Source of the DNA: Desulfosoma sp.
GTDB taxonomy: Bacteria > Desulfobacterota > Syntrophobacteria > Syntrophobacterales > DSM-9756
Length of the DNA stretch: 64,000 nucleotides
Direction of reading: 5' to 3'
Assembly (NCBI GenBank): GCA_037481875.1
Contig: JBBFKY010000005.1
Location: 163,934 to 227,933, forward strand
The position numbers were made by a program, and so were the translations under genes. Within the stretch, counting starts at the first letter, position 1. Each line of letters begins with the position of its first letter. This document shows positions 26,780 to 34,906 of this stretch, one piece after another. The notes below the pieces were generated by a model, which worked only from the letters and a program-made list of their open reading frames with translations, ran no database searches and had not been told where the DNA came from.

Positions 26780-27915
26780 CACTGATGGGCCACAAAAACC
26801 TGCACATCAAGCGGGTCTTCAGGGCGAATGCTTGTGTACACTTTTAGCTCAGTGCGTTTCTGGAATCCCTGCGGAACTGTCTCAAGCTTCGCCGTGATTT
26901 CCAATAAATAACCGGCAACACCTTCTTCAAGCTTTGTCTCCACGTTCAAAAGCTTCGCATCGTATTCCAACCGCAAAATACGAAAGTCGGTTCCGCCGTG
27001 GTGCACCACCAGAACTCGGCCCACCCGGTTTTCGTTGGATCCTTTCACCTTTCCAACCAGAACACTTGTGGGCCGAATCCCCACAGGCCCTTCCACCATT
27101 CCTCGAACCGTGAGCAGCACTTCCGGCTTTTGAGGGTGGTCCGTCTCCAATCGAACATACCCGGCATAACTGCCCTGCTCAGCCCTATTTTCGACGATCA
27201 GCCGGTAACGCCTGCCTTCCTCCAGCGTCTCCACCTGTGTGCGAATCTCCTTTTCCAGGTTGGTTTCCACACGCAGAATGCGCATCGGCACTTTCAGACT
27301 TTCCACTTCCACGTGCTGCGCTTGTAACCCCGCCGACGGCCCTCGAAAAACCACCGTATCGCTTGGGCGAATATCAACAAAAGGAACCACCTTGAGGCTT
27401 ACGGCAAGTGAAGCCCTAGGGCTTTGGGGATCATTGCAGTGCACTGTGGCGCTCTTGGTGACCTTTCCCCGAAATCCCGAAAGATTGATGGATAACGTGA
27501 TTTTTCCCTCTCCACCTGGAGGGATAAGCCGGTCGAACCTGGCCACGCTGCAGCCTCAGCCAGGGCGAACCTGTTCGATGGAAAGAGGCGCCGTACCGGT
27601 ATTACGTACCACAAAATCGTGGGAAACAGTGCCGTTTTCCATCACTTCACCCAAGTCTACCACTGGATTTTCAATGATAATTCGGGGAGTATCTGTTTTT
27701 TCCGAAGGAGTCGAAGTCGGTGGCGTTGAATCTGCCGATGCCATGAAAGAGACAAACATCACCGAGAAAATAGCCGGAACAAACGTGAGGCCTTTCAAAA
27801 GAGAACGGAGGTCTTTCAGGCTATTCCTTGAATGAGGCCGAGCTTTTGGGCGCCTGTGCCCATTCCCGGTCAAAACAGCCGCCTTGATCCGACTTCCTTG
27901 CATTTGTGCGGGCAC
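26779..27915 (-). CDS. Exported DUF1573 protein with in-frame UGA, candidate selenoprotein
   Basis: The reading frame from GTG 27915 to the stop at 26779-26781 is open except for one TGA at 27556-27558. If it is read as selenocysteine, the product has 378 residues with Sec at position 120. The context IEQVRPG-U-GCSVARFD matches the DUF1573 signature, where the usual text is P-S-C-G-C-T-V; the Sec thus replaces the first Cys of a CGC-like pair. Residues about 45-62 are a hydrophobic signal-type segment ending ASA, after an unusually long basic N-terminus, so the protein is probably exported. Ig-like (ASH-type) repeats of about 90-100 residues fill the rest. The start is GTG 27915 with AAGGGAG eight bases before; ATG 27903 is the alternative. 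It follows the YibQ-like gene closely (13 bases). A redox role is inferred from the U-G-C motif. Confidence 0.75.
27528..27543 (-). promoter_or_regulatory. Possible bacterial SECIS hairpin after the UGA
   Basis: Twelve bases after the UGA, a 16-base hairpin can form: GCC, bulged A, GGT, loop TCG, ACC, GGC (27543 to 27528 on the minus strand). In E. coli fdhF the minimal SECIS hairpin also lies about 11 bases after UGA and has a bulged U and GG near the top. The bulge here is A and no clear bulged U is seen, so this is only a plausible match. Confidence 0.4.
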
Positions 27916-27928
27916 GCTTGTGTCTCCC

Positions 27929-29071
27929 TTAAGAAACGTCTGATGGAGCGCCCTTATGAGACGACGGTTCCTGCCACAGTTTCTTGAGAGGAACTATTTC
28001 GATTCCTTCCTTTTGAAAAGTCTCCGCCTCCTCCTGCAACACTTTCAAAGTGATCGGATGAGGATGACCGATAGCGACGGCTTCACCTTGCACCCTGGCT
28101 CGACGAATGAGCTCGGCGATTTGACGACGAACAAACTCTTCCGTCGGTTCATGATCCAGAAAAATATCCCTCTGGGCACAGGTCACCCCAATCTCCCGCG
28201 CCACCGAAACCGCCACGCTTCGGCCACTGGTGTAACTGTCCAAATAATAAAACCCTCTCGATTTCAGATACTGCAGCACAACCCTCATGGCCTCGGGGTC
28301 TTCCGTGAACTTGGAACCCATATGGTTGTTAAGACCTCGAGCGTAGGGGTTTTCCTTCAGAGCCTTTTCAATCTGGGCCACCATTTCCTGAGGGGTCATA
28401 GCCACCAACAGGGCACCTTTGCCGGGGTTTGTTGCAGGATAGCCGTGGGGTTCCATGGGCATATGGATCAGCACTTCATGCCCATGGGCCGCCGCCAAAG
28501 CCGCCACTTCACGCGTGTGGGGAAGGTGAGGCAGCACGGAAAAGGTCAAGGGTAAGGGAAGGTTAATGAATTTACGTGCTATTTTCAGATCGTAGCCGAA
28601 ATCGTCGATCACCAAGGCCACTCGAGCCAGGGCAGGTTTTTCCGGCACCGTGGGCGGTACCGGCGGCTCAACGGGTGGTTTCGGCACCGCAGCCACCACG
28701 CTGGGCCCCTGGGAGTCCGCCGTATGACGAGAAGTTTTGGATGTCTCCTCCAAGGACCCATTGGACGTCACTGACTTGGTTCTTCTAGGAGCTTGAGCCT
28801 GTGACGCAGGACCAGTCATCTCCCCAGTCTGTCTTCCCTTGATTTCCACTGAGGATGTTCGAAAAGGGTTCCCTTTAGCCCAAAACACAAGGCTTAGAAG
28901 AATAAACAGCACAACAATCCACACGGTGAGCATAGGGACAAAGACGCTTTCCTTGGGGGACTTTCGTCCTGCTCGACCGGATGTCGCGGCTCCCTTTCGC
29001 GTTCTCTGTCCCAAGAGGGCCCTTGGACGCTTGCCTGTTGAGACGGGCCTTTTACCTTGGGTTGTGGCCAT
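27929..29071 (-). CDS. YibQ-type divergent polysaccharide deacetylase, membrane-anchored
   Basis: A member of the divergent polysaccharide deacetylase family (YibQ). The 380-residue protein has a basic N-terminus, one membrane segment (about residues 47-65, TVWIVVLFILLSLVFWA), a proline- and serine-rich linker to about residue 145, then the NodB-like barrel with VALVIDDFGYD, HEVLIHMPMEP, GLNNHMGSKF and GHPHP. These give the aspartate and histidine ligands expected of the family. It lies between ctpA and the DUF1573 gene in one direction, with 20-base spacing to ctpA. In many proteobacteria yibQ follows envC and ctpA-like genes, suggesting a role in peptidoglycan remodelling or division. The activity of YibQ proteins is not established. 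Confidence 0.82.
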   Translation of the reverse strand: MATTQGKRPVSTGKRPRALLGQRTRKGAATSGRAGRKSPKESVFVPMLTVWIVVLFILLSLVFWAKGNPFRTSSVEIKGRQTGEMTGPASQAQAPRRTKSVTSNGSLEETSKTSRHTADSQGPSVVAAVPKPPVEPPVPPTVPEKPALARVALVIDDFGYDLKIARKFINLPLPLTFSVLPHLPHTREVAALAAAHGHEVLIHMPMEPHGYPATNPGKGALLVAMTPQEMVAQIEKALKENPYARGLNNHMGSKFTEDPEAMRVVLQYLKSRGFYYLDSYTSGRSVAVSVAREIGVTCAQRDIFLDHEPTEEFVRRQIAELIRRARVQGEAVAIGHPHPITLKVLQEEAETFQKEGIEIVPLKKLWQEPSSHKGAPSDVS

Positions 29072-29091
29072 CTGAGCGCGGGTCCTTTGCT

Positions 29092-30414
29092 CTATTTGTA
29101 CCGTGTTTCCGCCATGATGCGATAACTCTTGAGCAGCTCCAGAGCGTGGCGCACTTGATTGTCCACCTCAAGCCATTTTTCCGTCTCCGTCGGCTGCTCC
29201 GGCACCGCCCCCTTGTCCTGTTGCTCGGGACTGTCGGACGGGGCCTCCATGTGCCGAGGTAAATCTTTTTCACGCAAACGTCGTGCCGATTCCTCACTGC
29301 CATTTTCCGGGTTGGGCACAATGCGCTTGACCACAATGTCCGGCGTAATGCCCTTGGCTTGAATGGAACGTCCGCTGGGAGTGTAATACAGCGACGTGGT
29401 CAGACGTACCGCCGATCCGTCGTTGAGCGGGATGACGGTCTGCACGGAACCCTTACCGAAAGTGGGTTCACCCACAATGACAGCCCTTCGGTGATCTTGC
29501 AAGGCCCCTGCCACAATTTCCGACGCGCTGGCACTACCCCCGTTTACCAGAACCACGATGGGATACGGATGGGGCACGGCGTTTTTGGTCGCTTCAAAGC
29601 GCATCTGCTGGTTTTCACGACGTCCGCCCGTGTAGACAATAAGGCCCGAGTCCAAAAACTCGTCGGCCACGGCCACCGCCTGATCCAGTAAGCCTCCCGG
29701 GTTATTGCGCAGATCCAGAATCAATCCCTGCAGCGGTTTTTCCTCCGCCTCCAGCTTTTCCAAGACCTTCCTCAGATCGCGTCCCGTACCGCTCTGAAAG
29801 CTGGAAATACGCACATAACCATAGCCTTTTTCCAAAAAGCGCGTTCGTACGCTTTGAATGGAAATGATGTCTCGAGTCAACTCAAATTCCAGGGGTTTGC
29901 GCTGACCTTCCCGCATGATCGTGAGCTTGACCTTGGTGCCCTTTGGGCCCCGCATCTTTTGCACCGCTTCCGTCAGACTCATTTCCTGGGTCGGAGCTCC
30001 ATCGATCTTGATGATCTGGTCATTGGCTTGAATACCGGCCTTGTCCGCCGGGGTTCCTTCCAAGGGAGCCACCACGGTCAGGACTCCGTTGCGAACGGTA
30101 ATCTCGATGCCGATCCCGCCGAACTTCCCCTTGGTTTCTATTTCGAGCTCTTTGTAGTCCTCAGGGCGCAAAAAGGACGAGTGAGGATCCAGTTCTCGAA
30201 GCATGCCGCTGATGGCCCCGTAAATGAGCTTTCGAGAATCCACCTCCTCCACGTAATGATCCTGGACCAAATTCATCACATCACTAAAGAGCTTGAGCTG
30301 CTCGTAGACGCCCTTTTCAGCCCCCGTCGCCATGGCTCTCAAAGCGATCCATCCCGCCAAGGCCACACAAGCGGTCATGACAACCAAACGAGTCTTTCTG
30401 CTCCCTTTTTTCAT
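29092..30414 (-). CDS. ctpA: Carboxy-terminal processing protease CtpA/Prc (S41)
   Basis: A periplasmic serine protease that trims exported proteins. The 440-residue protein has a signal peptide (about residues 9-30), a PDZ domain (about 85-175, KFGGIGIEI to LEFELTRD), and the S41 catalytic core with GGSASASEIVAGAL, carrying the serine, and FGKGSVQ, carrying the lysine. A charged C-terminal tail of about 80 residues ends the protein. The Ser-Lys dyad is intact. It leads the operon with the YibQ-like and DUF1573 genes. A TATAAT-like -10 box lies on the minus strand at 30496-30501, though I could not find a good -35. Confidence 0.93.
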   Translation of the reverse strand: MKKGSRKTRLVVMTACVALAGWIALRAMATGAEKGVYEQLKLFSDVMNLVQDHYVEEVDSRKLIYGAISGMLRELDPHSSFLRPEDYKELEIETKGKFGGIGIEITVRNGVLTVVAPLEGTPADKAGIQANDQIIKIDGAPTQEMSLTEAVQKMRGPKGTKVKLTIMREGQRKPLEFELTRDIISIQSVRTRFLEKGYGYVRISSFQSGTGRDLRKVLEKLEAEEKPLQGLILDLRNNPGGLLDQAVAVADEFLDSGLIVYTGGRRENQQMRFEATKNAVPHPYPIVVLVNGGSASASEIVAGALQDHRRAVIVGEPTFGKGSVQTVIPLNDGSAVRLTTSLYYTPSGRSIQAKGITPDIVVKRIVPNPENGSEESARRLREKDLPRHMEAPSDSPEQQDKGAVPEQPTETEKWLEVDNQVRHALELLKSYRIMAETRYK

Positions 30415-30584
30415 CGTTTCTTCCTTTTGAATCCCAAAATGTCATCGACTTCACAGCACACGAGGGCCCTCAGGGGTTTAACCTCAGCCCATGCCATTAT
30501 AAAAGAACTCGTCAAAGAAAGAACGTTTTTTTAACACAAACGATGGACTCGAACGCGCTCACAAAATCCGTTTTTCTCAGGACA

Positions 30585-30613
30585 TTGCACTTCGCCTGTC
30601 AAGAAGCTATAAG
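30585..30613 (+). promoter_or_regulatory. Probable sigma-70 promoter for the gene at 30724
   Basis: TTGCAC (30585-30590) and TATAAG (30608-30613) are separated by 17 bases. This lies in the 309-base gap between ctpA and the gene at 30724. No other structure stood out in that gap apart from a TATAAT-like box at 30496-30501 reading toward ctpA. Confidence 0.55.
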
Positions 30614-30723
30614 AGATTCGGGTCGCCTCGACAAAGAAGGCCACCCGTCCGTTTTTCGACTCTTTCGACGACTTTGCCGCTCGAGGGACTCACAATTCGG
30701 TAACGAGAAAGGGGGGAGACCCC

Positions 30724-31335
30724 ATGGCCGAAATCAAAAGCACGCTCGATATTGTTTTGGAAAAAACCAAGCACTTGGTCCTCACCCCGCAAGAACGACA
30801 AGCCATGGAACGAAAAGAACACCTGGAGAGGGTGCCCGGCATGGTGCAACGCTTCTTGGACGGGGCTTGGAGCCTTGAGCAGATGCTGGAAGCCTGGAAA
30901 AACATCCCTGAAACTTACCGAGAAGACGCTCGCAAAAGCATGCTTCAAAAGCTCCTGGACTTCTTGTCGGAAAAGAAGTCCCTGGGCGCCCTGGTCCCGG
31001 CTTTTCAAGCCTTGGGCTCCACGACGGATCTTCCCTATGTGGATCGGCTGAGTCAGCTGGCCATGAAAAACAAAGAAGCCGATGACTCTTGGGAAGCACG
31101 GCAAAACCGTCTCTTAGCCCGGCTTGCCGAAAAGGGGATTCGAGGAGACGCCGTCCATGTGACACCCGCCTTGGATCCGCAATGGAACGAATCCCTTGAC
31201 ACTATGGCCCATCAGATCGAGACTTTGAAGATCCAGTGGCTTGCAGCTCTTACCGAAAATGTTTCTTCTGCGCCTTCTGGACCTATTGGGGCCAGGCCTG
31301 TGGGGTCTGAGGGCCGAAAAAATACTGACGAATGA
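30724..31335 (+). CDS. Hypothetical protein, helical
   Basis: I do not recognise this gene. The 203-residue protein is charged and predicted helical throughout (for example RQAMERKEHLERVPGMVQRF), with no cysteine-rich or membrane segment. The ATG at 30724 has AGGGGGGAG close upstream and a promoter-like sequence about 110 bases before. It is monocistronic and convergent with the MBL-fold gene, overlapping it by 53 bases at the 3' ends. Codon-level features (regular frame, good start) suggest a real gene, but there is no functional hint beyond a possible coiled-coil role. Confidence 0.6.
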   Translation: MAEIKSTLDIVLEKTKHLVLTPQERQAMERKEHLERVPGMVQRFLDGAWSLEQMLEAWKNIPETYREDARKSMLQKLLDFLSEKKSLGALVPAFQALGSTTDLPYVDRLSQLAMKNKEADDSWEARQNRLLARLAEKGIRGDAVHVTPALDPQWNESLDTMAHQIETLKIQWLAALTENVSSAPSGPIGARPVGSEGRKNTDE

Positions 31336-31969
31336 GATAAAAATTTTCTTTGACGGCGCCTCGCCCGTCCAGTACCGGTCCGTGACCGGGACACAGCACT
31401 TGAGTGTCCAGTTGCATCAATTTATCCAAGCTGCGCACCAACAAGCCCGCATTCCCACCGGGAAGATCCACTCGGCCGACACTTTGGACAAAGACCACAT
31501 CTCCGGAAAACAGCACGCCAGGTTTTTCCCAGTAAAAACAAACAGACCCCGGCGCATGCCCCGGTGTTTCGATCACCTGAAACACCTCCGGGCCCAGTTC
31601 CAACCGACCTTCTTTGATGAAAAAATCCACGGAAAACTCGGGCATCTTTTGCCCCGTCATCTGCTCCCACTGAGCGCTGAAACGGCGAAGGAACGCTAAG
31701 GCCTCTTCATGCATGGAAATAAGCGTCCCTAGTTCCTTGAGCTTCAGTAACCCTTCACAGTGATCCGGATGAGGGTGCGTGGCCAAAGCGACATGAACAT
31801 CTTCCAAGCTGAATCCATCCTGAGCCATGCGTGCTTCCAAATGATGCAACAGATGAGCGTGTCCGGGATCGATGAGAATTCTCACCGGACCATCGATTAA
31901 GTAACTGTTGCAATTATTTTCCGTATAGCTTTCCCAAGGATAGATATACAAGTTTTTCGGTAAGGGCAT
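31283..31969 (-). CDS. MBL-fold metallo-hydrolase
   Basis: A metallo-beta-lactamase-fold hydrolase of the glyoxalase II / ribonuclease-like group. The 228-residue protein has the metal motif THPHPDHCEG (HxHxDH), VIETPGHAPGSVCFY with a further histidine, and LFSGDVVF, which carries the bridging aspartate. The C-terminal VLCPGHGP gives the last ligand. The start at ATG 31969 follows GGAGG. Substrates in this fold range from thioesters to lactones and nucleotides, so the reaction is not assigned. It reads in the same direction as the winged-helix/nuclease gene and ends inside the convergent hypothetical gene. Confidence 0.82.
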   Translation of the reverse strand: MPLPKNLYIYPWESYTENNCNSYLIDGPVRILIDPGHAHLLHHLEARMAQDGFSLEDVHVALATHPHPDHCEGLLKLKELGTLISMHEEALAFLRRFSAQWEQMTGQKMPEFSVDFFIKEGRLELGPEVFQVIETPGHAPGSVCFYWEKPGVLFSGDVVFVQSVGRVDLPGGNAGLLVRSLDKLMQLDTQVLCPGHGPVLDGRGAVKENFYLIRQYFFGPQTPQAWPQ

Positions 31970-32026
31970 AAGGTTGTCAACCTCCGGGTTTTCTCTTAGC
32001 TCACCAAACCAATCCCAAAAATCCGA

Positions 32027-32962
32027 TTACACGTTTTCTTTAGAGGCTCGAGGCCTGCCGGCGACTTTTATGGTGGATGAAGGGCCGGCCAAGGCATGCC
32101 ATCGAAAGGCGTCACGAAGGCACACACGCAGGTTACTGTAAATCCCTCTTCGACTGTTGATGAGATACACACTGTGACCGATATGAAACAGCTCGTGCAC
32201 CAGCCGGCACACTTCCCGATTGTCCAAAGACTCCCTCGAATCCGCTAAAGCCTCCTCGAACAAGACGGCAATCTTGTCGCGCATGCGCAGCTCGGTGTCC
32301 ACAAGGAACACGGCCACTTCAGGTTGCAAGTCTTTAAGACGGTTAAGAAAAGCCTTCACCGCCGGCATCTCGACACCTCGCGGCGGGGACGATTTCACTT
32401 CCACGTAAACCAACCGGTGGTTGACCAAGGCGATCACATCATAGTCTCCACCATGACGGGTACGATTCAACCGAACGTTAAATATGGCTGGAGCCAAAAA
32501 TTCTCTTTGAAAAATCTGCCATACGTACCATTCCAAAGTAGGCCCGAAACTGGGCACCGGGGGTCGTATCCATTGCCAACGCCACTGGGAGTCCATGCGG
32601 ACGAGCCCCATATGTTCCAATTCTTTAAGGTAACAGCGCACGGTTTTTGGGGAGCAGTATCGTGTGAGGGGCTCCAAAGATTCCCCATGGGAAGTGCGAA
32701 TGGCATCGCGCAGAAATAAGCGAAAGGAATAACGGCGAAGCAAAGCGTAAAGACGATCCACAGCCTCTTGAGGGGCTTCCGGAGGAATAATCACTTGGCT
32801 GGTGTCTCCATGACTCACCACGGGAAGTCCCCTCTGACTCAAAGCGCTTTCCACAGGGTGCACCCATGCGGCCTGAGACGCCTTAAGAGTCCAAAGTTCG
32901 TGTTGTAAACGATCCAATCGCTGAGAAAGTTCGCGAATGGCTTCCCATTCCTTCTCCCCCAT
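32027..32962 (-). CDS. Winged-helix plus PD-(D/E)XK nuclease-like protein
   Basis: A protein with an N-terminal coiled-coil segment (residues 1-25), a middle winged-helix-like region around SPKTVRCYLKELEHMGLVRMD (about residues 100-125), and a C-terminal part resembling the restriction-endonuclease fold: GGDYDVIALVNHRLVYVEVKSS gives the acidic D...E-x-K pattern. The 311-residue length is compact. Such proteins may be DNA nucleases, but many PD-(D/E)XK fold proteins are inactive, and I see no partner methylase. The start at ATG 32962 overlaps the stop of the CoA-transferase gene by one base (TGATG) and follows GAGGTGG, so it is coupled to it. Confidence 0.62.
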   Translation of the reverse strand: MGEKEWEAIRELSQRLDRLQHELWTLKASQAAWVHPVESALSQRGLPVVSHGDTSQVIIPPEAPQEAVDRLYALLRRYSFRLFLRDAIRTSHGESLEPLTRYCSPKTVRCYLKELEHMGLVRMDSQWRWQWIRPPVPSFGPTLEWYVWQIFQREFLAPAIFNVRLNRTRHGGDYDVIALVNHRLVYVEVKSSPPRGVEMPAVKAFLNRLKDLQPEVAVFLVDTELRMRDKIAVLFEEALADSRESLDNREVCRLVHELFHIGHSVYLINSRRGIYSNLRVCLRDAFRWHALAGPSSTIKVAGRPRASKENV

Positions 32963-34893
32963 CACGATGCCACCTCTGTGAGACACACATCCACAGGCTT
33001 GTCGAAATGGACTCGAATTTCATAGAAACCATCCATATAAGAACTGTCCACAAAATATCCAAGCCTTTGAAAGATACCGAAGACCTTTTCATTGCCCGGC
33101 CGAATGTAAGCCCGAAATTGACGAATACCGTTCCGTATGGCGATTTCCGCAAGGTATTGAATCATAAAAGATGCGATACCTCTTCGTCCGTAATCGGGAT
33201 GAACCGCAAAGTCCACTTCCGCCCCCGGAGATTCCTCATCGGCAATGAAACGGCCCACGGCGACAATTCTTTCTTCTTCCATGTGTCCCACAAGACCTAC
33301 CAGGGTCATTTCCCGATCATAGTCGATATTGACCAGACGATGGACATCCACCTGAGGATACACCTTCATGGTGGAAAGGAACCGAATGTAGGCTTCATCC
33401 TTGGGTAAGGAGTAGAAAAACTCTCGTAACAAACGTTCATCCGTGGGTTTGGCCGGTCGGAAAAAGACTTCCGTTTCCTCGTCAAACACCTGTTTGACTT
33501 CCAGTTCTTCCGGGTAAATAGCCTTGGCAGCTCGAATGGCGAATTGCTCTTTCTTGAGCAACTGAATACGGTAGGCGTGACGTGTCAGTTCCTCGCGAAA
33601 ATCCGGATGGGCAATACCGATCAAAGCCAACGCCCGTTCTCGAAGGCTCTTGCCCTGAAGCTGAGCAATACCGTACTCGGTCACCACGTATTGAACACCA
33701 CCTCGAGTGGTCACCACACCACCTCCGGGGGTGAGTGTGGGAACGATGCGGGAACGGCCGTCTTCCGTCAAGGACGGAAGCACCGTAATGGTTCTACCTC
33801 CCTTGGAATTTCGAGCCCCCCTCAAGAAATCCACGGCGCCTCCCACGCCGCTGTAAATCTGGTATCCCATGGAATCGGAACAGACCTGCCCGGTGAGATC
33901 GATTTCCAGAGCGGAATTGACACACACCATTTTCTCGTTTTGAGAAATAATCAGGTAATTGTTGGTGTATTCCACGGGATAAAGAGCCACCATGGGATTG
34001 TTGTCAACGAAATCAAAAAGAGTTCGAGTCCCGATACAAAAACTGGCGATGATCTTTCCAGGATGAAGCGTCTTCTTGGCGTTGGTGATAACACCTTTTT
34101 CCACAAGATACAGGTAAGCATCGGTGAGCATATCCGTATGAACGCCGAGATCCTTTTTGTCTTCCAACGCATAAAGAACGGCGCTCGGAATGGACCCGAC
34201 ACCGATACGGATCGTAGAGCCGTCTTCAATGAGTTTGGCTGCTTGAGCCCCGATAGCCGAGGCCACCTCGGTCACTTCGGATGGAGGCATTTCCAGCAGC
34301 GGTTCGTCCCATGCAATCAAGGCATCGATTTCATCCACGTGAATGAAGGAGTCCCCCAAAGTGCGAGGCATATACCTGTTGACTTGAGCGATGACCGTCT
34401 TGGCCGTCTCTGCAGCCGCTTTGACGATGTCCACGGAAATGCCGAGTGAGCAAAAACCGTGGTCGTCAGGGGGAGCCACCTGAATGAGAGCCACGTCGAT
34501 GGGAAGGGTACCACTTCGAAACAACCCGGGGACATCCCCTAAATTGATGGGTGTGTAATCGGCCCGTCCTTCAGCGACGGCCTTTCGGGAAGCCGCGGCC
34601 ACAAAAAAGGATTTCAATCGGCACTTGTCATGGTAACTTTCTTCCAGGAACGTGTGTTTTCCCAAGCTCAAAATATGAAGGATTTCGATGTCGGCCAGTT
34701 TGGGCAGGGCTTCTTCCAAAGCACGTACGAGCTGCTGAGGTTCTCCGCAGGCTGAGCCGATAAAAATCCTTTGGCCTCTTTTCAGGGCTCGAAAGGCTCG
34801 GCGTATGTCGGTGAGCTTCTTGTGCCATTCACCTTGCCGAGCCTCTTCGGCATTTCGGCTTGTATTCACCAACGGATTCTGCGAGTCGCTCAT
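32962..34893 (-). CDS. Acetyl-CoA hydrolase/transferase-family protein fused to a GNAT domain
   Basis: A 643-residue protein with two domains. Residues about 25-470 look like the acetyl-CoA hydrolase/4-hydroxybutyrate CoA-transferase family (signature GVGSIPSAVLYAL and ...GYQIYSGVGGAVDFLRGA, EYTNNYLIISQNEK). Residues about 475-625 form a GNAT acetyltransferase (MTLVGLVGHMEEERIVAVG, HPDYGRRGIASFMIQYL with the acetyl-CoA binding R/QxxGxG/A). Such fusions are known in anaerobes. The catalytic glutamate of CoA-transferases is probably in the EYTNN region. The start at ATG 34893 follows GAGGA; it lies 13 bases after lgt. Substrate CoA thioester and acyl acceptor are not known; a self-regulating acetylation step is a guess. 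Confidence 0.82.
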   Translation of the reverse strand: MSDSQNPLVNTSRNAEEARQGEWHKKLTDIRRAFRALKRGQRIFIGSACGEPQQLVRALEEALPKLADIEILHILSLGKHTFLEESYHDKCRLKSFFVAAASRKAVAEGRADYTPINLGDVPGLFRSGTLPIDVALIQVAPPDDHGFCSLGISVDIVKAAAETAKTVIAQVNRYMPRTLGDSFIHVDEIDALIAWDEPLLEMPPSEVTEVASAIGAQAAKLIEDGSTIRIGVGSIPSAVLYALEDKKDLGVHTDMLTDAYLYLVEKGVITNAKKTLHPGKIIASFCIGTRTLFDFVDNNPMVALYPVEYTNNYLIISQNEKMVCVNSALEIDLTGQVCSDSMGYQIYSGVGGAVDFLRGARNSKGGRTITVLPSLTEDGRSRIVPTLTPGGGVVTTRGGVQYVVTEYGIAQLQGKSLRERALALIGIAHPDFREELTRHAYRIQLLKKEQFAIRAAKAIYPEELEVKQVFDEETEVFFRPAKPTDERLLREFFYSLPKDEAYIRFLSTMKVYPQVDVHRLVNIDYDREMTLVGLVGHMEEERIVAVGRFIADEESPGAEVDFAVHPDYGRRGIASFMIQYLAEIAIRNGIRQFRAYIRPGNEKVFGIFQRLGYFVDSSYMDGFYEIRVHFDKPVDVCLTEVAS

Positions 34894-34906
34894 GGGCTTC
34901 GTTTCC

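Noticed and set aside
27556..27915. Reading the DUF1573 region as two separate genes or as a pseudogene
   Set aside because: The frame continues past the single TGA with the conserved G-C-S-V-A context, the second half has no start or ribosome-binding site of its own, and no other lesion is present.
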